A stretch of 48,528 bases of DNA, from NCBI RefSeq assembly GCF_000373985.1, contig NZ_KB893067.1:1-48528 (forward strand), written 5' to 3'. The DNA comes from Desulfobacter curvatus DSM 3379. GTDB taxonomy: Bacteria; Desulfobacterota; Desulfobacteria; Desulfobacterales; Desulfobacteraceae. The notes beneath the pieces are model-generated. The model was not told the DNA's origin. It worked only from the letters and a program-made list of their open reading frames with translations, and ran no database searches. Shown piece after piece: positions 1 through 8,730 of the stretch (positions are counted from its first letter, which is position 1; every line of letters begins with the position of its first letter). The translations under genes were made by a program, and so were the position numbers.

Positions 1-130
1 CATTTTGCTGAATGTACTTCCGGATTGTTTTACGGTCTATGCCGGTATTTCTGCTTATTTCACGCTGACTGACATTCTGGTTGAGCAAGGTGGTCATTGC
101 TGCTCGTTTTTCTGGTTTCAAAACGTTCAT
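1..130 (-). mobile_element. IS21-type transposase (IstA), N-terminal fragment
   Basis: An open frame on the minus strand starts at an ATG (128-130) preceded by GGAAAGG and runs off the left edge, giving 43 residues. The peptide is a helix-turn-helix DNA-binding segment (NQNVSQREISRNTGIDRKTI) of the kind at the N-terminus of IS21-family IstA transposases. Paired repeats at 250-295 upstream of it fit the repeated ends of that family. Only the DNA-binding head is visible, so the catalytic DDE domain and the partner IstB cannot be checked. A generic HTH regulator is the alternative. Confidence 0.6.
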
Positions 131-249
131 CCTTTCCAACTCCCATGTATGCATTGATCAAGTGATACATGAGACGTTAAACGTTCTGTCGCCTTTTTCC
201 CTAAATTTTTTGATTATCAGCGATTACAACAGATTTTGCTGACGTTTAG

Positions 250-295
250 GTGGGGGATTTTGGGGTGGCCACAAGTGGGGGAGTTTGGGTGGCCA
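250..295. repeat. Terminal direct repeats of the IS21-like element
   Basis: Two near-identical units lie head to tail: 250-271 (GTGGGGGATTTTGGGGTGG + CCA) and 275-295 (GTGGGGGAGTTTGGGTGG + CCA). They differ by one substitution and one base of length. Repeated units of about 20 bp at the tips are typical of IS21-family ends. The outer boundary of the element probably falls near 296-303, where homology of the neighbouring nuclease-like fragment begins. Confidence 0.55.
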
Positions 296-299
296 TCCG

Positions 300-566
300 G
301 GGGACGTGACGGCCGAGGATACCACCACCAGCCACGGCCGCATAGACATGACGGTAAAAATAGATAACAGGGCCTATATATTTGAATTCAAGGTGGTGGA
401 TATAGACAAGACACCGGGAACGGCCCTGGAACAGATAAAACAAAAAAAATATGCCGAAAAATACAGGGCCGGCATGGCCGAAATTTACCTGATCGGTGTG
501 GAATTCAACCGTGATGAGCGCAATATTGTAACCTTTGAATGGGAGCAACTGCAGGCGTGCCACTAA
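300..566 (+). pseudogene. C-terminal fragment of a PD-(D/E)XK / AAA-ATPase-like protein
   Basis: The frame ending at 566 encodes the tail of the family in which an AAA-like ATPase precedes a PD-(D/E)XK nuclease-superfamily domain (DUF1703/PDDEXK_9). The conserved GRID motif (catalytic Asp) is followed by the FEFKV motif (Glu-x-Lys) and then the EQIKQKKYAEKY helix, as expected. Everything upstream is missing: the recognisable homology starts right where the IS21-like end repeats stop, so the gene was probably truncated by that insertion or a deletion next to it. The first residues of the longer open frame (from 285) are transposon DNA. No start codon or ribosome site belongs to the fragment, so it is unlikely to be functional. 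Confidence 0.65.
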
Positions 567-611
567 ACCGTCAACGGATAATAGAAATTTATTAGCAAAT
601 AGTCAAGGTAA

Positions 612-3600
612 TCAATCAGTTAAGATAGCTTGCTTGGACACTTTGGCAGTGTGTCTCCAAACATTATCTTTCGGTGTCCGCTCAACACTGGGCCAGCTAT
701 CCAGCACGACAAAATCCTGCGCATTGCTTACTTCTGCGAACTTTTGCAAATCAAGCAGCTGTGTCTCCTGTTCCACGAGCTGTAAAACCTCCCGGGGCGG
801 TTCGATCAACTGCCAGCCCTTGTCATGCCATTGCCAGCGCTGAGCCTTTATTTGCACCTGCTGTTTGTCATCTGCACGTAATGCAATATCTGCAACCACA
901 GGCATACCCAGTAAACGCTCGGCCGTTTGTTGTCCTGCCAGTGCTGTCAACGCCTCAGGCAAAGGTTCGTCATTTTGAAGCCGTTTGAGCAGTGCCTTGA
1001 TCAAAGCGGCTGTTTGTTCAGAACCTTGTCCGGCGGCCCAGTTCAGTGTGCTTAGTGCTGTATAAGGCTTAGTCCATTCGGTCTTACCGGCATCGGCTAC
1101 CCTGCTGACCGGTGCTTCCAGTCCTTTATTCAGTGCTTCGGACAGTTCTTTCGATTGCCAGTTTTGCTCGGCAAGCCATGCCTGCTGACCGTCGCTGCGT
1201 CGCAGGCATTCCATACCGACCCAGCCCGATACCCCGGAGAGCAGCCACTCGGCACCCGGCTCGGCACGCAGGTCAGCAGCTTGAAGCAATACATGCCGGC
1301 TAAGAGCCGAGGCTATGGCCGCGCGCCGACGTTTGCGTCCCGGGCCTTTGCCATTGATGTCCCAGCCGAGGTTTTCCGGCAGCCAGAGCAGCTCACCATG
1401 CAGTGCTGGTTCCCCCAATTCGCGGGGTACCTGGACAACATAACGAACATCTGGGACCTGCCCCAGTAAATCGCCGACGCTTTGCGCCATAAGCTGCAGA
1501 TCCTCCAGGATATCTTTAGCGGCTTGCCCGTATCCATGCCCATGCCAAGCCTGGACACCGTCTTGTGTAGTCTGTTCCGGCGTCTTAGACAGCCAGATCA
1601 TGGCAAAGTCCAAGGGGCCGGTCAATGAACCGGAAGTCTGTGTGCTGACACCTTCAGCGTCAATCTCTACACGCCAACGCCAAGACCCTCCCGGCGCGAC
1701 GGCCTCGGCCGATTGCATGGCATGTCGGGGCAGATTGTCTGGGAACTTGGGTAAACCAAACTGCGCTCTATCGGCAGGTATGCGCAGGCGACGATCCGGA
1801 TCAAGCCCCAATGTCGGTAAAACATCAGCGGCACGCAGCCAGACACCCGAGGGGAGTAGCCAGGACTGTACTTTATCCACCGGCCAATCCTGCAGCGCGG
1901 CCGTCAACATCAGCTGCACATCACACCCCTGAGCCGAGCAGCCATCCAGTGGCAGGGTGAAATGGTCATAGGCCGTATCCGGGACGACCGCCTTACCTTC
2001 AACTACCGCAGAACTAATACTGACACCGTGTGGCAGACTGCCGTGCAAAAGCCCATTAGCAGCCCGGACGTCATTCAATGTCCACTGCGCCGTCACCGTC
2101 CGTTCGGGTGGGTTTACCTGAATGCGGACTTCACCGCCTTGCAATGAATAGGCGCCCCCCTTTTTCCACCACTGCTGTTCCCAGGCAGCGTCTTCGGCCA
2201 TCTCTGCATCCAGGGACTGATACTCGCCGTGAACCACCAATTTTTGATACAGCACTAGAGCGGGTATCATAATCAACAAGAACCCGACAATACCCAGCGG
2301 AGCAACACTGCGGATGCGAGAGCATGCCATATGCCGGCGCTTGGCAAAACCCGTATCCACCCCGCGTTGCCAGCTAAGCCAAGCCAATGAAGCCAAAAGA
2401 GTGACGACACCGAGTTTTAGTAAACCGGTGACTATAAGACTATCTATCCATGGTTGCCAACCGCTCAAGGCTGACAGACTCATGCCCATAGCTATACCGA
2501 CCTGCGCCGGCGGATAGGTGACCAGACCTGCCTCCATATTCATTATCGCGATAAAACCAAACAGCATGGAGATACCGTACGCAGCGCCTGCATTGCAAAT
2601 AAGCGTGTGACTCAGCACGCTTAGGGCACATATCTCCAGCATGGCAGGCATCATCACAAGCAACCGAAATACCAGCGGATCACACCATGAAACAGTCACC
2701 CCGCCAATAGCCATGACAATCCATGTGTTGAGCGCTGGAAACAAAGCCAGAACCATCGTCAATAAAAAAGCTGCCAAAATCCGCGCCATTACACGTGTAC
2801 CAAGTGGTGCGGGTGCGGCATCAAACATCTCTTCAAATCCAGTATGCTTATCACGGCGCATCAGCGTGCCGACAAATCCTGCCACTGCAAACATGATAAG
2901 CAAATAGAAAAAAGTCCCGGAAAACGATAGTAAATACTCTACACGCGGTATCATGGGGCCCTGACCATTTTGCAGCACAAACATAATCGAGGTGCTTACA
3001 CTCATAAGCAGCAAAATACCTAATGCCAGCAGCAGGCCCCTGTTTTGCAAAGAGAGCCGCAAATGCCATAGTGCTTCGCTAAGCAGAGCGCGTATCCACG
3101 AGGGCTTACCACTGACAATCACACCAGCCGGGGCAGGTGTCTTTACAACGGATAAGCTCTCTTTGACAGCGTTATCACGCACTGTTTTTTTGTTGTTATC
3201 AAGCAGCAGATGTTCACGTTTTAAGCGGCTAAGCAGAATCAGCAGCAGCCCAACAGGCAACAAGACCCACACCAAGCGGTTCATCAAATAGGGCTGCGTC
3301 ACCTTTATAAGATAATCAACTTTTTCGTTCGGCGCTAAGTCGACAATCTGGCGGGCGACTTCACTGCCCACAGTCGGATTTACCACAGCTGCGATGGTAT
3401 CGCTGATGTCACCATCGCGAAAGACGATAAGACCTATCATCCAGATCAGCATCAGGAGTGCGGCAACAACGAAAGGTCCTGCTGTTGAGCGTGTCCGCAG
3501 TGCGCTAGTGACAAACAAAGCGCCTATCCCCAGGGCAGTAGGCAGCACAAAAAGCAGCAAGCTTAACAACACCGGCAACACTGGCGCAGCACCAACCGCC

Positions 3601-4022
3601 TCTTGCGGTACCAATTCCAGCCAGACCAGCACTGGTGATAGAAAAAAGCTCAGCGGTATAACCGCACCGAGTAAAAACGCCACAACGGCAGCACCCAGAT
3701 ATCGTGCAAACAGCAGCCTAGGTAAACGGACAGGAGAACTAAGCACATTTTCATCCAGATGCACGTTACGATCCCGCAACACCACTTGCCCAAAAACCCA
3801 TGCCCAGGCAAAAAACAGAAACATGGACATACCCGTAGAGAATTGATACATGATCGTCGCAGAATTGCGCATGATGCCAAAACCACGCATACCATCGCCA
3901 TTGGTCAGCACCATCAGCATATAAAACGTTAAGCCGATTGCAGTGATAGTAAACAAGGGCCCGCGCAGACCGGCGCGGATTTCATGACGGAACTCCGCCC
4001 AGTAAACGGCAATCCGGTTCAT
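612..4022 (-). CDS. ABC-2 permease with degenerate M1-peptidase-like periplasmic domain
   Basis: A protein of 1136 residues. Two hydrophobic ABC-2-type membrane blocks (roughly residues 15-270 and 310-590) are followed by a large hydrophilic C-terminal region of about 530 residues. This matches permeases fused to an M1-aminopeptidase-like domain. In that domain the expected zinc motif HExxH is replaced by RHVLLQ (residue about 909, bases 1281-1298), although the following PGAEWLL segment is kept, so it is probably a non-catalytic binding domain. The start codon overlaps the stop of the ATPase gene (4019-4022), so the two are translationally coupled. The pair would form an exporter or importer in the inner membrane; being downstream of a TonB receptor suggests metallophore handling. 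Base composition is clearly richer in GC than the neighbouring receptor. Substrate unknown. Confidence 0.8.
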   Translation of the reverse strand: MNRIAVYWAEFRHEIRAGLRGPLFTITAIGLTFYMLMVLTNGDGMRGFGIMRNSATIMYQFSTGMSMFLFFAWAWVFGQVVLRDRNVHLDENVLSSPVRLPRLLFARYLGAAVVAFLLGAVIPLSFFLSPVLVWLELVPQEAVGAAPVLPVLLSLLLFVLPTALGIGALFVTSALRTRSTAGPFVVAALLMLIWMIGLIVFRDGDISDTIAAVVNPTVGSEVARQIVDLAPNEKVDYLIKVTQPYLMNRLVWVLLPVGLLLILLSRLKREHLLLDNNKKTVRDNAVKESLSVVKTPAPAGVIVSGKPSWIRALLSEALWHLRLSLQNRGLLLALGILLLMSVSTSIMFVLQNGQGPMIPRVEYLLSFSGTFFYLLIMFAVAGFVGTLMRRDKHTGFEEMFDAAPAPLGTRVMARILAAFLLTMVLALFPALNTWIVMAIGGVTVSWCDPLVFRLLVMMPAMLEICALSVLSHTLICNAGAAYGISMLFGFIAIMNMEAGLVTYPPAQVGIAMGMSLSALSGWQPWIDSLIVTGLLKLGVVTLLASLAWLSWQRGVDTGFAKRRHMACSRIRSVAPLGIVGFLLIMIPALVLYQKLVVHGEYQSLDAEMAEDAAWEQQWWKKGGAYSLQGGEVRIQVNPPERTVTAQWTLNDVRAANGLLHGSLPHGVSISSAVVEGKAVVPDTAYDHFTLPLDGCSAQGCDVQLMLTAALQDWPVDKVQSWLLPSGVWLRAADVLPTLGLDPDRRLRIPADRAQFGLPKFPDNLPRHAMQSAEAVAPGGSWRWRVEIDAEGVSTQTSGSLTGPLDFAMIWLSKTPEQTTQDGVQAWHGHGYGQAAKDILEDLQLMAQSVGDLLGQVPDVRYVVQVPRELGEPALHGELLWLPENLGWDINGKGPGRKRRRAAIASALSRHVLLQAADLRAEPGAEWLLSGVSGWVGMECLRRSDGQQAWLAEQNWQSKELSEALNKGLEAPVSRVADAGKTEWTKPYTALSTLNWAAGQGSEQTAALIKALLKRLQNDEPLPEALTALAGQQTAERLLGMPVVADIALRADDKQQVQIKAQRWQWHDKGWQLIEPPREVLQLVEQETQLLDLQKFAEVSNAQDFVVLDSWPSVERTPKDNVWRHTAKVSKQAILTD

Positions 4023-4900
4023 ACATCGACCTCCTCGCCGGATGCTTGTAGGGCTACATGGTAGGCATCTTCAAGGCTTGGCTGATGGGACACATACCCC
4101 CCCTTTGGTGCACGTTCGCCTTGCATAATAACGCGCAGGCCATTTGGATGAGCCAGAACGCGTAGCGCATCACCGGGTGGTTCCTGATTCTTGGCAATCA
4201 CACGAGACCACAGACGACCGCGCAACGGTTCGATAAGCTCTGCAGGTGAACCGGTGGCAACAATGCGACCATCGGTTAAAATGGAAAGCCGGCCACACAG
4301 GTTTTCCACATCCTCGACAATATGGGTCGAGAGCAGGACGACAGCTTCGGTCGCTACCTCTGCGAGCACACGATGAAACTGGTTGCGCTCCGTCGGGTCC
4401 AGTCCCGCGGTGGGCTCATCGACGATCAACAGACGAGGGGAACCGATCAACGACAGGGCAATGCCGAAGCGGCGCAACATACCGCCCGAATACTCGGACA
4501 CAGCTCTATCCGCAGCCTCAGTCAGGTTGACCTGTTCGAGCAATTGGCTGATTTCGCGGCGGCGCTGCCTTCTATCGGTACGCCCCTTGAGCCAGGCAAA
4601 ACGCTTCATCAGGCCTCGCCCGCTGACCCCAGGATAAGCGCCAATCTGTTGTGGCAGATAACCGAGTTGCCGACGCAGTTGATCCGGCTCGGCCAACACA
4701 TCAATGCCGTCGAGCAGAATCTCCCCGGCATCCGGTTGCAGCAGGGTGGCGAGTGTGCGCATCAGGGTGCTCTTGCCCGCACCGTTCGGCCCCAGAAGTC
4801 CATACAGGCCGGGGCTGACTTGCAAGTCCACGTCATCAAGTGCCCGCACGCCATTGGTGTATGTTTTTTGCAAACCTTTTACGATCAAACCGTTTGTCAT
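4019..4900 (-). CDS. ABC transporter ATP-binding protein
   Basis: A cytoplasmic ATPase of 293 residues for the adjoining ABC-2 permease. It has the Walker A motif GPNGAGKST, the signature YSGGMLRR, Walker B LLIVDEPTAGLD and the switch histidine in STHI. The C-terminal part past about residue 215 is the accessory region of the drug/NatA-like subfamily. The start at 4900 is chosen because AAGGAAAT lies just upstream; a further 12 upstream residues are open but lack such a site. The gene follows the TonB receptor by about 90 bases on the same strand and overlaps the permease gene by 4 bases, so receptor, ATPase and permease probably share a transcript. Exporter rather than binding-protein-dependent importer is likely because no periplasmic binding protein gene is adjacent. 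Confidence 0.88.
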   Translation of the reverse strand: MTNGLIVKGLQKTYTNGVRALDDVDLQVSPGLYGLLGPNGAGKSTLMRTLATLLQPDAGEILLDGIDVLAEPDQLRRQLGYLPQQIGAYPGVSGRGLMKRFAWLKGRTDRRQRRREISQLLEQVNLTEAADRAVSEYSGGMLRRFGIALSLIGSPRLLIVDEPTAGLDPTERNQFHRVLAEVATEAVVLLSTHIVEDVENLCGRLSILTDGRIVATGSPAELIEPLRGRLWSRVIAKNQEPPGDALRVLAHPNGLRVIMQGERAPKGGYVSHQPSLEDAYHVALQASGEEVDV

Positions 4901-4990
4901 TTTTATTTCCTTAGGGAAAGCAGCTCGGCTTGGCACCGAGCGTGTGCGGCCGGGTGTGACCGCGGGTCTATAGGGAAAATACCTTTTAGC

Positions 4991-7033
4991 TTAAAAGGAG
5001 TATCCTACGCCGATGCCTACAAATCTTCCCTCGCCAAAAGTTACACTGGTTTGAGATGCTCCTGTTAAATAACTTTCATCGGTTATATTTTTGGCATAAG
5101 CATAAATATCCCAATCATCAAAGAGATAACCTACTCTTATATTGGCTACGGTATAGGAATTTTCATATACTGTATTGGTTTCATCGAAATACATCTTTCC
5201 TTGATTTCTGATATTTAATCTACCGTAAAAGCCATTGGGATTAAAATATGACACGCCGATATTTGCCGTATATGAAGGGGTATCTTGTATTTTCTTATCG
5301 TTTAAGTCAGTGCCGTCTGCATTTATGTAATCATCATGTTTTGCTTCTATCAGCCCTAAAGAGGTATCTATCTTCCAATTATCATTTACGGCATATCCAA
5401 GCTCTATCTCTATACCCAGCGAATGCGCCGCGCCTGCATTTGATGTAGATCTAACATCTGTGTATGGATCTATACTCCAAACCTGTAAATCTTCTATATC
5501 CATATAAAAAATTGCGGCTGAGAAATAGAGGCTGTTATCCAATAAATTCCCTCGAATTCCAAGCTCATAATTGGTAGATTCTTGGGCATCAAAGCTATTT
5601 GTCTCCGTTGTTCCAGCGCTTGCGTTGTAATTAAACCCTCCCGCAAGATACCCTCTTGTGATGCTAAAGTAAGTGTTTAGATCGCTGTTTATCTTGTATG
5701 AGAGAGCAATTTTTGGCAAAAAAGCATCCCACGTTTTATCCTCATCAAGGGTATAAAGAGGAGCTCCTAAATAAGTTTCCAAATCAATATCTTTTTTAAT
5801 CCTTTGAAGTCGTCCGCCTAAGGTTAGCTCTAAACTATCATCTAAAAAAGGGATAACTACTTGTCCAAAGGCAGCCATTGTGTCACTTTCGATCTCAGAA
5901 ATTGCGTCATAATTCATAGCAGTTCTTGTTGCAACTATAATGTCATTTTCTTCGTTTTCATAATATAACCCCGCAACCCATCTCAACCTGTCACTATTAC
6001 TTGAAAGTCTAAACTCTTGGGCAATATTTTTTGTTTCAAATTCCATGAAATAATGGAAGCCGTCTTTTGCAGTACCATAAGAACCATCAGAATCATAATA
6101 TGCACTAGGTTCTGTTTTTTTGTGTGTTGTCAAAGAAGAAAATGTTATATCACCGAAATCATAATCTATATGAAGTGCCTGAGCATCAGATTTTCTCTTT
6201 CTATATGTATCTTGATCATAGAGGGCATCTTTGAAATCATCTCTTTCATAGCTGTGAATATCTGTACCTGAAGGAATGATTCCACCCTCTCGACCATATC
6301 TTGTATCGCTCTCTTCAGAAGCATTGAATTTTATGCTTAAATCATCAGTTGGGTTGTATATCAGCTTTGCATTAACAAGATACCTCTCTTCTTCATTTGC
6401 ATTGTCTCCTCTGCTGCCGGGATAGTGGTTTGTAACCCATCCATCACTCTGAGAATAGACACCATTTACTCCTAAATAGAGCTTATTGTTAATCAGCGGT
6501 CCGCTTATATCAAAAACGGCCTCTTGATAATTATCCGTACCATACTCGGCTTTTACACTTCCTTCTACTATATTAGAAGGCTCTTTTGTGACGATATTGA
6601 TAACTCCTCCCATAGAGTCTTTCCCATAGATTGACCCTTGTGGACCTCTTAGCACCTCGACTCTTAGGATGTTTGATATGGTTTTATCAAATCCCCACAT
6701 GTGAGTATAAGGAACGCCATCTACATAGATTGTCATTGGGCTTGTATTGGTAAACGCAGAGTAATTTAGACCTCTAAAGTTTACTGTTCCAGTTGAGCTG
6801 AGATTTGGAATGTATTCTATTAATTCGCTAACATCCTTTATCCCTCTTTCTTCAATCTCTACATCCGTCATAACTGTAATGCTTTGCGGTATATCTTTGA
6901 TATCCTCTTCCATTTTATTTGCCGTTACCGTTACGCTGTCTAAATCTAAAGTTTGCGTATCTTGCGCATAAAGAAGATTTCCCAAAAGTAAGGATGTAAC
7001 AATAGATAAACTTATCCTTTTTAATTTGTTCAT
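4991..7033 (-). CDS. FyuA-like TonB-dependent receptor 1
   Basis: An outer-membrane receptor of 680 residues. A signal peptide (about residues 1-23, ending LLYAQ) leads to a TonB-box-like DSVTVTA and a plug domain with VEVLRGPQGSIYGKDSMGG, then a 22-strand barrel ending in an aromatic residue (GVGYSF). The plug and the late NLFD-like segment (AKNITDESYL) resemble FyuA/yersiniabactin-type siderophore receptors. It imports a metal chelate across the outer membrane using TonB energy. An araC gene is divergent at 7226 and a conserved promoter block lies at 7072-7138. The gene is noticeably AT-rich (Lys/Asn/Ile codons ending in A/T), more like Campylobacterota receptors than the downstream ABC genes, which hints at transfer. 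The ligand cannot be told from sequence. Confidence 0.88.
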   Translation of the reverse strand: MNKLKRISLSIVTSLLLGNLLYAQDTQTLDLDSVTVTANKMEEDIKDIPQSITVMTDVEIEERGIKDVSELIEYIPNLSSTGTVNFRGLNYSAFTNTSPMTIYVDGVPYTHMWGFDKTISNILRVEVLRGPQGSIYGKDSMGGVINIVTKEPSNIVEGSVKAEYGTDNYQEAVFDISGPLINNKLYLGVNGVYSQSDGWVTNHYPGSRGDNANEEERYLVNAKLIYNPTDDLSIKFNASEESDTRYGREGGIIPSGTDIHSYERDDFKDALYDQDTYRKRKSDAQALHIDYDFGDITFSSLTTHKKTEPSAYYDSDGSYGTAKDGFHYFMEFETKNIAQEFRLSSNSDRLRWVAGLYYENEENDIIVATRTAMNYDAISEIESDTMAAFGQVVIPFLDDSLELTLGGRLQRIKKDIDLETYLGAPLYTLDEDKTWDAFLPKIALSYKINSDLNTYFSITRGYLAGGFNYNASAGTTETNSFDAQESTNYELGIRGNLLDNSLYFSAAIFYMDIEDLQVWSIDPYTDVRSTSNAGAAHSLGIEIELGYAVNDNWKIDTSLGLIEAKHDDYINADGTDLNDKKIQDTPSYTANIGVSYFNPNGFYGRLNIRNQGKMYFDETNTVYENSYTVANIRVGYLFDDWDIYAYAKNITDESYLTGASQTSVTFGEGRFVGIGVGYSF

Positions 7034-7071
7034 AGCCTTGCCCTTTTTTAGTTATTTTTTTGTAGTCACGG

Positions 7072-7138
7072 CAAACTTATAATAGAATAAAATATTTTTT
7101 AATATCACCTAAAAACATTTTTACATCACTTGGCTACA
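7072..7138 (-). promoter_or_regulatory. Conserved promoter/operator block, copy 1 (receptor 1)
   Basis: A block of 67 bases lies about 40 bases before the receptor 1 start. Read on the minus strand its near end holds a -10-like TATTATAAG (beginning TTCTATTATAAGTTTG here). Its far end is a 33-base segment (7106-7138) matching 9579-9611 at 29 of 33 positions with identical spacing to the -10 core. The far segment overlaps and extends upstream of where the -35 would be, the usual place for an AraC-family activator site. The divergent araC at 7226 is the obvious candidate regulator. Confidence 0.65.
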
Positions 7139-7148
7139 GAAAATCACC

Positions 7149-7178
7149 TTGACTAAACAATTAATAAAATAATAAGAT
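7149..7178 (+). promoter_or_regulatory. Putative promoter of araC1
   Basis: TTGACT (7149-7154) and TAAGAT (7173-7178) separated by 18 bases point toward the araC gene starting at 7226. The region just after copy 1 of the conserved block is partly preserved at the zinT copy as well (TTGATT followed by ACAATTAATA), which suggests that the divergent half of this intergenic region was also duplicated. Confidence 0.35.
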
Positions 7179-7225
7179 AACTTTGGCTTGGATAACAAAC
7201 TTTAAAGATAAAAAGATGCCCTTAT

Positions 7226-8239
7226 ATGGAAAGACGCGGACCTCTCATTATTTCAGCTCAGAATTATTATGAACCATGCCTTAATCCAAATACTTTTTTA
7301 GAAAAAAAAGACGGGTATGAAATATTCTATAATTGGTCCAACAACTTAAACGGCCTCAGCAAGGGCTTTGTATATCAACTTAAGTGTCAGCCTGGTTTGA
7401 TTTTGGCAATCTCAAAGCAGTATCCGTCCACCGCTTTTAGCATTTCTTTTGAAGAAGAAGAGGAAACAAATTTTGTTCGTCTTCTTTTTTTTCTTGGTGA
7501 AGGGTCTCATCTCCAGCACCATATCCAAGAGCAAAAAACCACTTATTGCTCAAATCATGGGTATTTAACCTATGCACATAGCTTAAAGAGCGAACTGATC
7601 CATTGCCCTGCAAAACCCTTTTGTGTCATTGGGCTTTTAATGGAGCCGTGGTTTATAAAACGTTTTTCCCAAGGCGTAGCAGGGGAATTCGCTCGAACGA
7701 TAGAAGGCATGTTGGCTATCCAAAAACAAGGTGAATTTTTTTGCTGCCCTGTGTTCATGAATCCTTCCATCAATATTTGTATTCATGAAATCCTCGGATG
7801 TACTTACATTGATGCCCGCAGGTATCTCTTTTTAGGAAGTAAAGCCCTGGAACTGATGAGGTTCGGTTTTGATCAACTCAATCCTGATAAGGGGCAGGAC
7901 ACCTCCTGCTTTAACTTGACAACCGATTCCCCGGATTTCGTCCTCAAAGCCAGAGACATAATGATTTCCGATATTAAAAATCCTCCCTCCCTTACAGATC
8001 TTTCCAGGAAGGTGGGGGTGAACAGAACAACGTTAAGCCAGAGCTTTCGTAAGGTTTATGGCGTTACTATCTTTGACTTTCTTCGCACGTTCAGGCTGGA
8101 AGAATCCAAGCGTCTGCTGCAATCCGGGAACAAAAGTGTGACACAAGTTGCTTATGACGTGGGGTACGCCCAGCAAAGGACGTTCTCCAAAGAATTTAAA
8201 AAGTATTTTGGCAATACACCAAGCCATTATTTGGATTGA
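7226..8239 (+). CDS. AraC-family regulator 1 (PchR/YbtA type)
   Basis: A regulator of 337 residues. The N-terminal two thirds is a ligand-sensing domain without close motif signatures. The last ~100 residues form the AraC double helix-turn-helix: first helix region LTDLSRKVGVNRTTLSQSFR, then KVYGVTIFDFLRTFRLEES, then SVTQVAYDVGYAQQRTFSK and KKYFGNTPSHY. Length and layout fit PchR/YbtA regulators that bind a metal-siderophore complex and activate receptor genes. It is transcribed away from receptor 1 across a shared control region. It converges with, and overlaps by 13 bases, the permease remnant ending at 8227. The ribosome site before 7226 is weak (AGATG), so the start is moderately sure. 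Confidence 0.87.
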   Translation: MERRGPLIISAQNYYEPCLNPNTFLEKKDGYEIFYNWSNNLNGLSKGFVYQLKCQPGLILAISKQYPSTAFSISFEEEEETNFVRLLFFLGEGSHLQHHIQEQKTTYCSNHGYLTYAHSLKSELIHCPAKPFCVIGLLMEPWFIKRFSQGVAGEFARTIEGMLAIQKQGEFFCCPVFMNPSINICIHEILGCTYIDARRYLFLGSKALELMRFGFDQLNPDKGQDTSCFNLTTDSPDFVLKARDIMISDIKNPPSLTDLSRKVGVNRTTLSQSFRKVYGVTIFDFLRTFRLEESKRLLQSGNKSVTQVAYDVGYAQQRTFSKEFKKYFGNTPSHYLD

Positions 8240-8556
8240 ACTTTTAATTTTTTCGAACATTTTTTCCTGGCTTCGATTAGATACCAATAATACGGATCAA
8301 GAACGACGGTAGCCGAATAAAAACGGCAATCCAGGGCATACCTGTTTTGTCCCGGCCGGATCATGATCTGCCTGACGGCCTTAAAATTCCCTGATTCATA
8401 AGCCATTCCAACCAATAGGGGAGCAGAAAAACTTCTTTCCATCGTCCCTCTTTCAACCCCGGATTCCATTTTGGCGGCAGAAATGGTCAGTGCAAGTTTC
8501 CCGTCCTTTATCTGTGCATTATCCAGGGACAGCCTGTATTGAATGTGCTGTTCCGG
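8227..8556 (-). pseudogene. C-terminal remnant of a second M1-type ABC permease
   Basis: An open frame of about 109 codons bounded upstream by a stop (8557-8559) and with no plausible start for most of its length. The peptide resembles the last beta-rich domain of ABC permeases fused to M1-like peptidases: the ending VVLDPYYWYLIEARKKC corresponds to the final VLD...R segment of that family, and the intact permease at 612-4022 ends in a comparable VVLDSWPSVER stretch. The frame reads cleanly but lacks more than 90 percent of such a protein. It sits downstream of zinT, so the ancestral operon may have been receptor - methyltransferase - zinT - permease. Homology is by eye only. Confidence 0.5.
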
Positions 8557-8571
8557 TCAATATGACCGGAA
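8551..8571. repeat. Perfect 9-bp inverted repeat with 3-base loop
   Basis: TTCCGGTCA (8551-8559), ATA, TGACCGGAA (8563-8571). The hairpin could end transcription in either direction, but the following bases are only modestly T-rich (CCATAATTTT), so it may instead be a protein-binding palindrome or scar at the break point of the permease remnant. Confidence 0.5.
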
Positions 8572-8615
8572 CCATAATTTTAATGGAATGCCATTAGAAA
8601 ACAAAAAACCGAAAG

Positions 8616-8663
8616 ACTCTGCGACAAATCGTCTTTGTATGAAGAAAAACTTTGCCGCAGAGT
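8616..8663. repeat. 13-bp inverted repeat downstream of zinT
   Basis: ACTCTGCGACAAA (8616-8628) pairs with TTTGCCGCAGAGT (8651-8663) with a single mismatch and a 22-base loop. It lies about 70 bases past the zinT stop and may act as its terminator, though no clean T-run follows on the minus strand. An end pair of a tiny decayed insertion is the other possibility. Confidence 0.4.
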
Positions 8664-8730
8664 TTTGGGGGTAAATCAAAAGCCTTTGCTTTTTCCACTT
8701 ATGCCGTGATCCATCATCCCTTTTTTCGTC

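Noticed and set aside
4322..5068. Plus-strand open frame of 248 residues
   Set aside because: It lies opposite the ATPase gene and the receptor end, has no domain and Cys/His/Arg-rich composition typical of an antisense shadow.
7040..7225. Fur box between receptor 1 and araC1
   Set aside because: No GATAAT-type 19-bp palindrome is visible; the conserved block has a different layout.
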